NCBI RefSeq assembly: GCF_013408335.1 | Contig: NZ_JACBZR010000001.1 | Location: 3,449,501-3,513,500, forward strand | Direction: 5' to 3' | From: Nocardioides panzhihuensis | Lineage (GTDB): Bacteria > Actinomycetota > Actinomycetes > Propionibacteriales > Nocardioidaceae | Length of the DNA: 64,000 bases | Part shown: positions 17,257-24,665 of the stretch, piece after piece | Layout of the letters: each line of letters starts with the position of its first letter | Position numbering within the stretch: the stretch's first letter is position 1 | Notes under the pieces: model-generated | What the model saw: only the letters and a program-made list of their open reading frames with translations | Database searches by the model: none | Told to the model about the DNA's origin: nothing | Position numbers and translations under genes: made by a program

Positions 17257-18544
17257 TCCCGACGCGGCTCGGGGCGCGGATCTCCTCGTCTTCGACCGCG
17301 AGCACCTCTGGCACCCCTACACCTCGATGACCGACCCGGCGCCGGTGCGTCTGGTCACGGGGGCCGAGGGCGTACGCCTCCACCTCGACGACCACGGCGA
17401 GCACCTCGAGGTCGTCGACGCGATGTCGTCATGGTGGTCGGCGATCCACGGCTACCGGGTGCCCGAGCTGGACGCTGCCCTCGCCGACCAGGCCGGACGG
17501 ATGGCGCACGTGATGTTCGGCGGCCTGACCCACGCCCCCGCGGTCGACCTGGCCGAGCGGCTCGTCTCGATCACTCCGGACCCGCTGCAGCACGTCTTCC
17601 TCGCCGACTCGGGGTCGGTGAGCGTCGAGGTCGCGATCAAGATGGCGCTGCAGACCCAGCGAGGCCAGGGCAGGCCGGAGCGTACGCGGCTGCTGACGCT
17701 GCGCGGCGGCTATCACGGGGACACCTTCGGGTGCATGAGCGTGTGCGACCCGGTCGGCGGGATGCACTCGATGTTCACCGAGGTCCTGGCCCCACAGGTC
17801 TTCGCCGAGCGCCCGCCGGCGCCGGGTGGTGACGTGGAAGGCTGGGCCGAAGGCGTACGCCGCCTCGCGGCCGAGCACACCGACGAGCTCGCCGGGATCA
17901 TCGTCGAGCCACGGCTCCAGGGCGCGGGCGGGATGTGGGTCTACGACGACCGCTGCCTGGTCGTGCTGCGTGAGATCGCCGACGAGCACGGGCTGGTGCT
18001 GATCTTCGACGAGATCGCCACCGGTCTCGGCCGCACCGGTGACCTCTTCGTGTCCTCGCAGGTCACGCCGGACATCCTCTGCCTCGGCAAGGCCCTGACC
18101 GGCGGCTATCTGACGCTGGCCGCCGTGCTGACCACCTCCGAGGTCGCGCACGCGATCTCCCGGAGCGAGTCGGGTGTGCTCATGCACGGCCCGACCTTCA
18201 TGGGCAACCCGCTGGCCTGCGCAGTGGCGCTGGCCTCGCTCGACCTGCTGGCCGCGCGCGGCTGGGAGCAGGACGTACGCCGGGTCTCCTCCGCCCTGAG
18301 CGCCGGCCTCTCCCCTCTCGCCGGCGCGCCGGGCGTCGCCGACGTCCGTGTCCTCGGTGCCGTCGGCGTCGTCCATCTCGACCATCCCGTCGACAGCGCG
18401 AAGGCCACCGACGCCGCCCTGCGGGAGGGCGTCTGGATCCGGCCGTTCCGCGACCTCATCTACACGATGCCGCCCTATGTCACCGGCGAGGAAGACCTCG
18501 CCCGCATCTGCCGCGCCGTCGCGGCCGCCGCGGAGGTGGCCTGA
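17237..18544 (+). CDS. bioA: adenosylmethionine–8-amino-7-oxononanoate aminotransferase
   Basis: 435 residues, class III PLP aminotransferase making 7,8-diaminopelargonate from KAPA with SAM as amino donor. Signatures: HLWHPYTSM near residue 18, the WWSAIHGY motif near 64, the [20 protein letters not shown] segment, [13 protein letters not shown] near 255, and the PLP Lys in [16 protein letters not shown] near 280. ATG 17237 lies within the bioB end, implying coupling. The usual bioF does not follow directly; 223 bases carrying an inverted repeat intervene. Confidence 0.95.
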   Translation: MSLPTLDPDAARGADLLVFDREHLWHPYTSMTDPAPVRLVTGAEGVRLHLDDHGEHLEVVDAMSSWWSAIHGYRVPELDAALADQAGRMAHVMFGGLTHAPAVDLAERLVSITPDPLQHVFLADSGSVSVEVAIKMALQTQRGQGRPERTRLLTLRGGYHGDTFGCMSVCDPVGGMHSMFTEVLAPQVFAERPPAPGGDVEGWAEGVRRLAAEHTDELAGIIVEPRLQGAGGMWVYDDRCLVVLREIADEHGLVLIFDEIATGLGRTGDLFVSSQVTPDILCLGKALTGGYLTLAAVLTTSEVAHAISRSESGVLMHGPTFMGNPLACAVALASLDLLAARGWEQDVRRVSSALSAGLSPLAGAPGVADVRVLGAVGVVHLDHPVDSAKATDAALREGVWIRPFRDLIYTMPPYVTGEEDLARICRAVAAAAEVA

Positions 18545-18630
18545 TGGGAAGGGTCCCGCTGACCGAGCGGCTAGTCGAGCCGCTGGTCGAAGGCCACTTC
18601 GTTCAGACCTCGGAGCCGCTAGGCGGAGGC

Positions 18631-18713
18631 GTGTCGAGACCAACACGGTCCGCTGACGCGCTCGAGGGGACTGTGTTGGTCTCGACACGGATTCGTTCGT
18701 TCCTCACGAATCC
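18631..18713. repeat. long inverted repeat (family B) plus second hairpin between bioA and bioF
   Basis: Arms 18631-18651 and 18668-18688 pair at 20 of 21 positions (core GTGTCGAGACC / GGTCTCGACAC) around a 17-base loop. Directly after is GGATTCG … CGAATCC (18689-18713). The 223-base spacer 18545-18767 holds these two hairpins. A 74-codon open frame also runs through it and is judged non-coding. Confidence 0.75.
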
Positions 18714-18767
18714 GGCTCGACCTACGGGGGCCGGACACGACCGACGGCCCGACTGGAGTGAACGCTG

Positions 18768-19883
18768 ATGTGGGATGACTGGATCGCTGAGGCTTCTGCA
18801 GCGCGGGAGGCGGCCGGACTGACCCGGCGGCTGCGGCCGCGCGGGCCCGATGACGGCGTCGTCGACCTGGCCGGGAACGACTACCTCGGCCTGTCGGCAC
18901 ACCCGGACGTACGCCGCGCCGCGGCGAAGGCGGCCATGCTCTGGGGCGGCGGCGCGGGTGCGTCCCGGCTGGTCACGGGCACTCTGACGCTGCACGGCGA
19001 CCTGGAGGACGAGCTCGCCGACTGGCTCGGCCAGCCGGGGGCGCTGACGTTCTCGACCGGCTACCACGCCAACCTCTCGATCGTCGGCGCGCTGGCGGAC
19101 CGGACGGCCCACGTCGTCTCGGACGCGCACATCCACGCCTCGCTGATCGACGCCGTACGGCTCTCTCGGGCCCAGCTGACGGTCGTGCCTCACAACGACG
19201 TGGACGCGGTCCGGGCGGCGCTCGCGGCACGGCCCGGCGTACGCACGCTCGTGCTGGCCGAGTCGGTCTACTCCGTCCTGGGCGACGAGGCGCCGCTGAC
19301 GGACCTGGCCGAGGCGTGCGCGGAGCACGGCGCGCTGCTCGTCGTCGACGAGGCCCACGGCGTCGGAGTGCACGGGCCGGGGCTCGTCCACCGACGCGGC
19401 CTCGCCGGCCGGCCTGACGTGCTGGTCACCGCGACGCTCTCCAAGAGCCTGGGCAGCCAGGGTGGGGCGGTGCTGGGACCGCGTGCCGTCCTCGACCATC
19501 TGGTCAACACCGCCCGCCCGTTCATCTTCGACACCGGCCTCGCGCCGGCCTCCGCCGCCGCCGCGCTGGCCGCAGCCCGGATTTCGCGTGCACGCCCGGA
19601 CCTCTCCGACACCATCCGTGCTCGGGTCACCGGGCTGGCCCAGACTCTGGGTGTCCCGGCCCCTGCCGGCGCAGTGCTGTCGGTGCCGATGCCGTCCCCC
19701 GAGGCGGCGGTCGCAGCCCAGGCGAACCTGCTCGCCGAGGGCGTACGCGTCGGCTGCTTCCGTCCACCGTCGGTCCCCGACGGGGTCTCCCGGCTGCGGG
19801 TCACCGCCGGCGCCGGCGTCACCGACGAAGACTGGGACCGGGCGGTCAAGGCCATCGACGTGATCGTGGGTGATGTCAGGTGA
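18768..19883 (+). CDS. bioF: 8-amino-7-oxononanoate synthase
   Basis: 371 residues, a PLP alpha-oxoamine synthase joining pimeloyl-ACP/CoA and alanine. Motifs: LAGNDYLGLSAHP near residue 38, GAGASRLVTGTLTLHGDLE near 62, FSTGYHANL near 97, LVVDEAHGVGVHG near 190 and the PLP Lys in VTATLSKSLGSQGG near 225. ATG 18768 has GGAG nine bases upstream. Its stop overlaps the bioD GTG by four bases. Confidence 0.95.
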   Translation: MWDDWIAEASAAREAAGLTRRLRPRGPDDGVVDLAGNDYLGLSAHPDVRRAAAKAAMLWGGGAGASRLVTGTLTLHGDLEDELADWLGQPGALTFSTGYHANLSIVGALADRTAHVVSDAHIHASLIDAVRLSRAQLTVVPHNDVDAVRAALAARPGVRTLVLAESVYSVLGDEAPLTDLAEACAEHGALLVVDEAHGVGVHGPGLVHRRGLAGRPDVLVTATLSKSLGSQGGAVLGPRAVLDHLVNTARPFIFDTGLAPASAAAALAAARISRARPDLSDTIRARVTGLAQTLGVPAPAGAVLSVPMPSPEAAVAAQANLLAEGVRVGCFRPPSVPDGVSRLRVTAGAGVTDEDWDRAVKAIDVIVGDVR

Positions 19884-20527
19884 GCGGGCGGGTGGTGATC
19901 GTCACCGGCACCAGCACCGGAGTGGGCAAGACCGTCGCGACGGCGACGCTGGCCTCCCGGGCGCGCACCGACGGCGAGAAGGTCGCGGTCGTGAAGCCGG
20001 TCCAGACCGGCACCGCCGACGGTGACTGCGACGCCGCCGAGATCCAGCGGCTGACCGGGGTCGAGGTCCACGAGCTGACCCGGCTCGAGGAGCCGCTCGC
20101 GCCGGATACCGCCGCCCGGCGGGCGGGGGTGGAGATCCCGGCGGTGGCTGCGTACGCTCCCCCGATCGCGGCCCTGACCGGTGACAACGATCTCGTCCTG
20201 GTCGAGGGCGCAGGAGGCCTGCTAGTGCGCCTGGACACCGACGGCGGCACGCTCCTCGACCTGGCCGACGCGCTCTTGGCCGGCGGCACGGCCACCTCCT
20301 TCGTCGTGGTCACCGCGGCCGGCCTGGGCACCCTCAACCACACCGAGCTGACCGTCGCCGCGCTGCGCGCCCGCGGGTACGAGCCCGACGGGCTGATCAT
20401 TGGCTCCTGGCCCGGCGACCCGGGACTCGCCGAGCGCTGCAACCGCGTCGATCTGCCCCGGGTGACCGGCGTACCCCTGCTGTTCGGCATCCCGGAAGGA
20501 ATTGACAACCATTCTCAACCTAACTGA
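19880..20527 (+). CDS. bioD: dethiobiotin synthetase
   Basis: 215 residues, an ATP-dependent carboxylase closing the ureido ring. The P-loop is VTGTSTGVGKTVATA near residue 7, the substrate-binding KPVQTG is near 37, and VEGAGGLLVRL near 112 is the family's second glycine-rich motif. GTG 19880 overlaps bioF (GTGA). The last codons lie inside the zinc-operon promoter, where Zur boxes overlap the coding end, so the two operons are fused back to back. Confidence 0.95.
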   Translation: MSGRVVIVTGTSTGVGKTVATATLASRARTDGEKVAVVKPVQTGTADGDCDAAEIQRLTGVEVHELTRLEEPLAPDTAARRAGVEIPAVAAYAPPIAALTGDNDLVLVEGAGGLLVRLDTDGGTLLDLADALLAGGTATSFVVVTAAGLGTLNHTELTVAALRARGYEPDGLIIGSWPGDPGLAERCNRVDLPRVTGVPLLFGIPEGIDNHSQPN

Positions 20528-20539
20528 GAATGGTTCTCA
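20502..20539 (+). promoter_or_regulatory. znu promoter with two Zur boxes
   Basis: TGAGAATGGTTCTCA (20525-20539) is a perfect 6-3-6 inverted repeat, and TGACAACCATTCTCA (20503-20517) is a near copy. TTGACA at 20502 serves as a good -35 and GAGAAT at 20526 as a -10. This places the expected start point at about 20538-20539, on the znuA ATG. Zur bound with zinc would cover both promoter elements. Confidence 0.75.
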
Positions 20540-21561
20540 TGGCCCCCACAATCCGCTCTGCCGGCATCCTCGCTGCCGGCGCGCTCCTGCTCACCTCCGG
20601 CTGTGCCGCCCTCTCCGACGACTCGGGGTCCTCCACCTCCGGCTCCGACTCGGAGAAGGTCCAGATCGCAGCTGCGTTCTACCCGCTGGAGTTCGTCGCG
20701 GAGCGGGTCGCGGGCGACCTCGCCGACGTCACCGGCCTCACCAAGCCGGGCGTCGAGCCGCACGACCTCGAGCTCAGCATCAACCAGACCGCGGCGCTGC
20801 AGAGTGCCGACGTGATTCTCACCGAGCACGGCTTCCAGCCCGCCGTCGACGACGCGATCGAGCAGGACGTCAAGGCTGATGTCGTCGATGTCGAGAAGGT
20901 CGTCGAGCTCCGCAAGGCCGACGAGGGCCACGCAGACGAGCACGCCGCCGAGGAGGAGCCCCACGCGGAGGACGAGGCTCACGCCGAAGAGGAGGCCCAC
21001 GCCGAAGAGGAGGCCCACGCCGAAGAGGGGCACGACCACGGCGAGATCGACCCCCACTTCTGGCACGACCCGGCGCTCATGGCCGAGTACGCCGAGGGCG
21101 TACGCGACGCTCTCAGCAAGGCCGACCCCGACAACGCCGAGACCTACGCCGCCAACGCGAAGTCCCTGACCGGGGACCTGACCGCGGTCGACGAGGAGTT
21201 CAAGACCGGTCTGGCGCAGTGCAAGATCAAGGAGGTCGTGGTCTCCCACGACGCCTTCGCCTACCTGGACAAGTACGGCCTGGAGTTCGAGTCGATCGCC
21301 GGCCTGACCCCCGACGCCGAGCCCAACCCCGCGCAGCTCGCCGAGATCGGCGAGCACGCCAAGGAGCACGGCGTGACCACGATCTTCTCCGAGCGCCTGG
21401 TCAGCACCGCGCTCGCCGACACCCTCGCCAGCGACCTCGGACTCGAGACCGCCGTGCTCGACCCGATCGAGGGGCTCTCGAAGGACACCAAGGGAGAGGA
21501 CTACCTTTCCCTCATGCGCCAGAACCTCAACGCCCTCAAGGCGGCCAACGGTTGTCAGTGA
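20539..21561 (+). CDS. znuA: zinc ABC transporter substrate-binding lipoprotein
   Basis: 340 residues, cluster A-1 solute-binding protein. The lipobox is LLTSGC near residue 20. Zn ligands are expected at the His of KPGVEPHDLEL, the His of IDPHFWHDP and the later His of VVSHDAFAYL. A His/Glu-rich loop (about residues 130-170) contains an 18-base DNA repeat, perfect in 20983-21000 and 21001-21018, encoding EEEAHA units. The ATG at 20539 coincides with the predicted transcription start, suggesting a leaderless message; ATG 20530 lies inside the promoter. Confidence 0.92.
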   Translation: MAPTIRSAGILAAGALLLTSGCAALSDDSGSSTSGSDSEKVQIAAAFYPLEFVAERVAGDLADVTGLTKPGVEPHDLELSINQTAALQSADVILTEHGFQPAVDDAIEQDVKADVVDVEKVVELRKADEGHADEHAAEEEPHAEDEAHAEEEAHAEEEAHAEEGHDHGEIDPHFWHDPALMAEYAEGVRDALSKADPDNAETYAANAKSLTGDLTAVDEEFKTGLAQCKIKEVVVSHDAFAYLDKYGLEFESIAGLTPDAEPNPAQLAEIGEHAKEHGVTTIFSERLVSTALADTLASDLGLETAVLDPIEGLSKDTKGEDYLSLMRQNLNALKAANGCQ

Positions 21562-22382
21562 GCAAATCCGGGAGCACAGTCCCCGCCGATGTCCCCGTGC
21601 AGCTCCTGCACGGGGACGTCGCCCTGTCCGGACGCCCCGTCCTGCGTGAGGTGGACCTGACGGTCAGACGCGGCGAGTTCGTCGCACTGATGGGTGCCAA
21701 CGGCTCCGGGAAGTCGACGCTCGTACGCACCTTGGTCGGCCTCAACCCGCTCTCGGCCGGCCGCCTGGAGCTGTTCGGTCGCACGCTGTCCGGGTTCCAC
21801 GACTGGTCGCGGATCGGCTACGTGCCGCAGCGAAGCACCGCCACCGGCGGCGTACCCGCCTCGGTCTGGGAGGTGGTCGCCTCTGGCCGGCTCACCCACC
21901 GCAAGCTGCTGCGCCCGCTGCGCAGCGCCGACCGGGCCGCGATCCGTGCGGCGCTCGACGTGGTCGGGATGGGGGCGTACGCCCATCGCGGGGTCGCCCA
22001 GCTCTCCGGCGGACAGCACCAGCGGGTGCTGATCGCGCGGGCGCTCGCCGGCCGCCCCGAGCTGCTGCTGCTCGACGAGCCCACCGCGGGCGTCGACCTG
22101 CCCAACCAGCAGGCGCTGGCCGGGGCGCTCGGGCGCCTCAAGAAAGACGGCGCCACGATCGTGCTGGTCGCCCACGAGCTCGGACCGCTGGCGCCGCTGG
22201 TCGACCGTGCCGTCGTCATGCGCGACGGGCGCAAGGCGTACGACGGTGCTCCTCTCACCGACGCCGACGTCCACGCCCAGGGCTTCGACGCCGGCCACGT
22301 CCACTGCGACACTGGGCTCGATTCAGCTGGCTCGACCGCCGCGCCCAACGCCGCGGTCCCGACACCCCTGAAGGAGCTCTAG
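21558..22382 (+). CDS. znuC: zinc ABC transporter ATP-binding protein
   Basis: 274 residues. Walker A GANGSGKSTL near residue 40, ABC signature LSGGQHQRVLIARAL near 150, Walker B LLLLDEPTAGVD and the His switch VAHEL. The C-terminus carries a few His (DAGHVHCD). The start is GTG 21558, overlapping the znuA stop (GTGA). It energises zinc uptake at the inner face of the membrane. Confidence 0.92.
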   Translation: MSKSGSTVPADVPVQLLHGDVALSGRPVLREVDLTVRRGEFVALMGANGSGKSTLVRTLVGLNPLSAGRLELFGRTLSGFHDWSRIGYVPQRSTATGGVPASVWEVVASGRLTHRKLLRPLRSADRAAIRAALDVVGMGAYAHRGVAQLSGGQHQRVLIARALAGRPELLLLDEPTAGVDLPNQQALAGALGRLKKDGATIVLVAHELGPLAPLVDRAVVMRDGRKAYDGAPLTDADVHAQGFDAGHVHCDTGLDSAGSTAAPNAAVPTPLKEL

Positions 22383-22385
22383 GCC

Positions 22386-23405
22386 ATGACTCTCCTCGAG
22401 CTCTTCTCGGTGCCGTTCATGCAGCGGGCCCTGATCGCGGCGTTCCTCGTCGGGATCGCGGCTCCCGCGGTCGGCACCTACATCGTGCAGCGCCGGCTGG
22501 CGCTGATGGGTGACGGCATCGGTCACGTCGCCGTCACCGGCGTCGCGATCGGCCTGTGGACCCAGACCTCGCCGACCTGGACCGCGGTCGTCGTGGCCAT
22601 CGCCGGCGCCGTGGTCATCGAGGTCGTGCGCGAGCGCGGCCACGCCGAGGGCGACGTCGCCCTGGCGATGCTGTTCTACGGCGGACTCGCCGGCGGCGTC
22701 TTCGTCACCGGGCTCGCCGGCACCGGCGCCTCCCGGCTCCAGGAGTTCCTCTTCGGGTCGATCCTGACGATCTCGGTCGACGACCTGCTCGTGACGATGG
22801 CGCTCTCCGTCGTGCTGATCGTGCTCTGCGTCGGGCTCTCGCCGCAGCTGTTCGCCGTCTCCCAGGACCCCGACTACGCCAAGGTCGCCGGGCTGCCGGT
22901 GCGGTTCTACTCGATCCTGGTCGCCGTGCTCGCCGCCCTGAGCGTGGTGATCGCGATGCGCACCGTCGGGCTGCTGCTCGTCTCGGCTCTGATGGTCGTG
23001 CCGGTCGCGATCGTGCAGCAGCTCACCCGGTCGTTCCGGATGACGCTGCTCGGCGCCATGGGCGCCGGGCTGGCCGCCTCGGTCGGCGGCCTCGTACTGG
23101 CGGCCGCCCTCTCCCGCACCGGCGCCAACGTCCAGCCCGGCCCCAGCATCGTGCTGGTCGCGCTCGCCGGCTTCTTCCTGGTCTGGCCGGTGGGTGCCTG
23201 GCTACGCCGCCGGCGGGCGCTGGTGGCCCCGTATCCAGAGACCTCGCCCGTCGAGAAACCGGTCGACGAGGCGCATCCGCACCTCCATGGCGAGAAGTGC
23301 GGCCACGTCGCGGTCGAGCACGGCGACCACGTCGACTACATCCACGACGGCCACCGGCACGCGGCGCACGTCGGCGCGGAGGGAGAGCACTATGACGAAC
23401 ACTGA
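22386..23405 (+). CDS. znuB: zinc ABC transporter permease
   Basis: 339 residues, ABC-3 family permease with about eight membrane helices (LLELFSVPFMQRALIAAFLVGI onward; IALALGDGIGHVAV-type loop seen as LMGDGIGHVAVTGVAIG). It ends in an unusually long His-rich cytosolic tail (HPHLHGEKCGHVAVEHGDH, then more His), which could hold incoming zinc. It overlaps zur by 14 bases. Confidence 0.92.
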   Translation: MTLLELFSVPFMQRALIAAFLVGIAAPAVGTYIVQRRLALMGDGIGHVAVTGVAIGLWTQTSPTWTAVVVAIAGAVVIEVVRERGHAEGDVALAMLFYGGLAGGVFVTGLAGTGASRLQEFLFGSILTISVDDLLVTMALSVVLIVLCVGLSPQLFAVSQDPDYAKVAGLPVRFYSILVAVLAALSVVIAMRTVGLLLVSALMVVPVAIVQQLTRSFRMTLLGAMGAGLAASVGGLVLAAALSRTGANVQPGPSIVLVALAGFFLVWPVGAWLRRRRALVAPYPETSPVEKPVDEAHPHLHGEKCGHVAVEHGDHVDYIHDGHRHAAHVGAEGEHYDEH

Positions 23406-23811
23406 TCCCTTGGCGACTGATCCCCTGGCGACCGACCCCTCCGGCCTGCGGCCCACCAAGCAGCGGCTCGCCGTGGCCGAGGCGCTACGGACGTACGACG
23501 GCTTCCACTCCGCCCAGGAGATCCACTCGCGCCTCGACGGCGCCGTCGGCCTGGCCACGGTCTACCGGACCCTGACCGCGCTGGCCGAGTCCGGCGCTGT
23601 CGACGCGATGCGCTCCGAGGACGGCGAGACCATCTACCGCCGCTGCTCCGACACCCACCACCATCACCTCGTCTGCCGTCGTTGCGGCCGCACCGTCGAG
23701 GTCGAAGGCCCCGCCGTCGAACGCTGGACCAGGACGATGGCGGAGGAGAACGGCTTCACCGAGGTCTCCCACACCCTGGAGATCTTCGGCACCTGCACCG
23801 ACTGCCGCTAG
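23392..23811 (+). CDS. zur: zinc uptake regulator, Fur family
   Basis: 139 residues. A Fur-type winged helix (RPTKQRLAVAEALRTYDGFHSAQEIH) is followed by the metal domain with HHHH before LVCRRCG and a final CTDC, the two structural-zinc CxxC pairs. It lies last in the znuACB operon and is expected to repress it through the boxes at 20503-20539. ATG 23392 is within the znuB end. Confidence 0.92.
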   Translation: MTNTDPLATDPLATDPSGLRPTKQRLAVAEALRTYDGFHSAQEIHSRLDGAVGLATVYRTLTALAESGAVDAMRSEDGETIYRRCSDTHHHHLVCRRCGRTVEVEGPAVERWTRTMAEENGFTEVSHTLEIFGTCTDCR

Positions 23812-23813
23812 CC

Positions 23814-23887
23814 AGCCGAGACGTCACGCGCGTCGGCCGAGTTGGCACCGCGGTGCCAACTCGGCCGACGGGAGTGACGTCTCGGCT
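23814..23887. repeat. family A nested palindrome between zur and uppS
   Basis: Outer arms AGCCGAGACGTCAC (23814-23827) and GTGACGTCTCGGCT (23874-23887) and an 18-base inner stem (23832-23849 / 23852-23869) pair perfectly. Non-pairing GCGC and GGGA separate the two stems. It fills the whole gap between two convergent genes and touches the uppS stop codon. It could terminate both. Confidence 0.85.
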
Positions 23888-24665
23888 ATACCGGGTTGGG
23901 GAGGGCGCCGCCGTAGCGGCGGTCCCGGCTCGCGTACGTCTCGATGGCATGCCACAGGTGGCGGCGGTCGACGTCGGGCCAGAGCACGTCGGTGAAGACG
24001 AGCTCGGAGTAGGCGGCCTGCCAGAGCATGTAGTTGGAGAGTCGCTGTTCGCCGGAGGTGCGCCAGACGAGGTCGGCGTCGGGGAGCTCAGGGACGTAGA
24101 GGTAGCGCTGGAAGACCTTGTCGGTGATCTTGTCGGGGTTCAGACGACCCGCTGCGACGTCCTTCGCGATCCGCGACGCGGCGTCGGTGAGCTCGGCGCG
24201 ACCGCCGTAGTTGACGCACATCGTCAGCGTGCAGACGGTGTTGTCCTTCGTCATCTCCTCGGCGATCTTCAGCTCGTTGATGACCGACTTCCACAGCCGC
24301 GGCGCGCGCCCGGCCCAACGGACCCGGACGCCGAGCTCGTTCATCTCGTCGCGGCGGCGGCGGATGACGTCGCGGTTGAAGCCCATCAGGAACTTCACCT
24401 CGTCGGGCGAACGCGACCAGTTCTCGGTCGAGAACGCGTAGGCCGAGATGGCCTTCACACCGATCTCGATGGCGCCTTCGACGACGTCGAAGAGCGAGGA
24501 CTCACCCTCTTCGTGGCCCTTGGTCCGGGGGAGGCCACGCTCCTTGGCCCAGCGGCCGTTGCCGTCCATGATGATCGCCACGTGGTGCGGGACGAGGTCC
24601 TTGGGGACCGGGGGCGGGGTAGCCCCGGACGGGTGGGGTGTTGGGGTACGGACCGGCTTGCTCAC
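23886..24665 (-). CDS. uppS: isoprenyl (undecaprenyl-type) diphosphate synthase
   Basis: 259 residues. Complete cis-prenyltransferase making the lipid carrier for cell-wall synthesis: HHVAIIMDGNGRWAKERG near residue 28 with the catalytic Asp, FSTENWSRS near 82, and WRTSGEQRLSNYMLWQ near 205. The GTG at 24665 is preferred over TTG 24674. The gene start lies inside the 3' part of the yibE/F reading frame (164-base overlap). It is typically next to recO, as here. Confidence 0.9.
   Translation of the reverse strand: MSKPVRTPTPHPSGATPPPVPKDLVPHHVAIIMDGNGRWAKERGLPRTKGHEEGESSLFDVVEGAIEIGVKAISAYAFSTENWSRSPDEVKFLMGFNRDVIRRRRDEMNELGVRVRWAGRAPRLWKSVINELKIAEEMTKDNTVCTLTMCVNYGGRAELTDAASRIAKDVAAGRLNPDKITDKVFQRYLYVPELPDADLVWRTSGEQRLSNYMLWQAAYSELVFTDVLWPDVDRRHLWHAIETYASRDRRYGGALPNPV

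Noticed and set aside
18544..18768. 74-codon open frame between bioA and bioF, with start and stop overlapping its neighbours
   Set aside because: It runs through two inverted repeats, reads as low-complexity Arg/Thr/Ser text in its second half, and resembles no protein. The overlap of its ends with real genes is probably chance.
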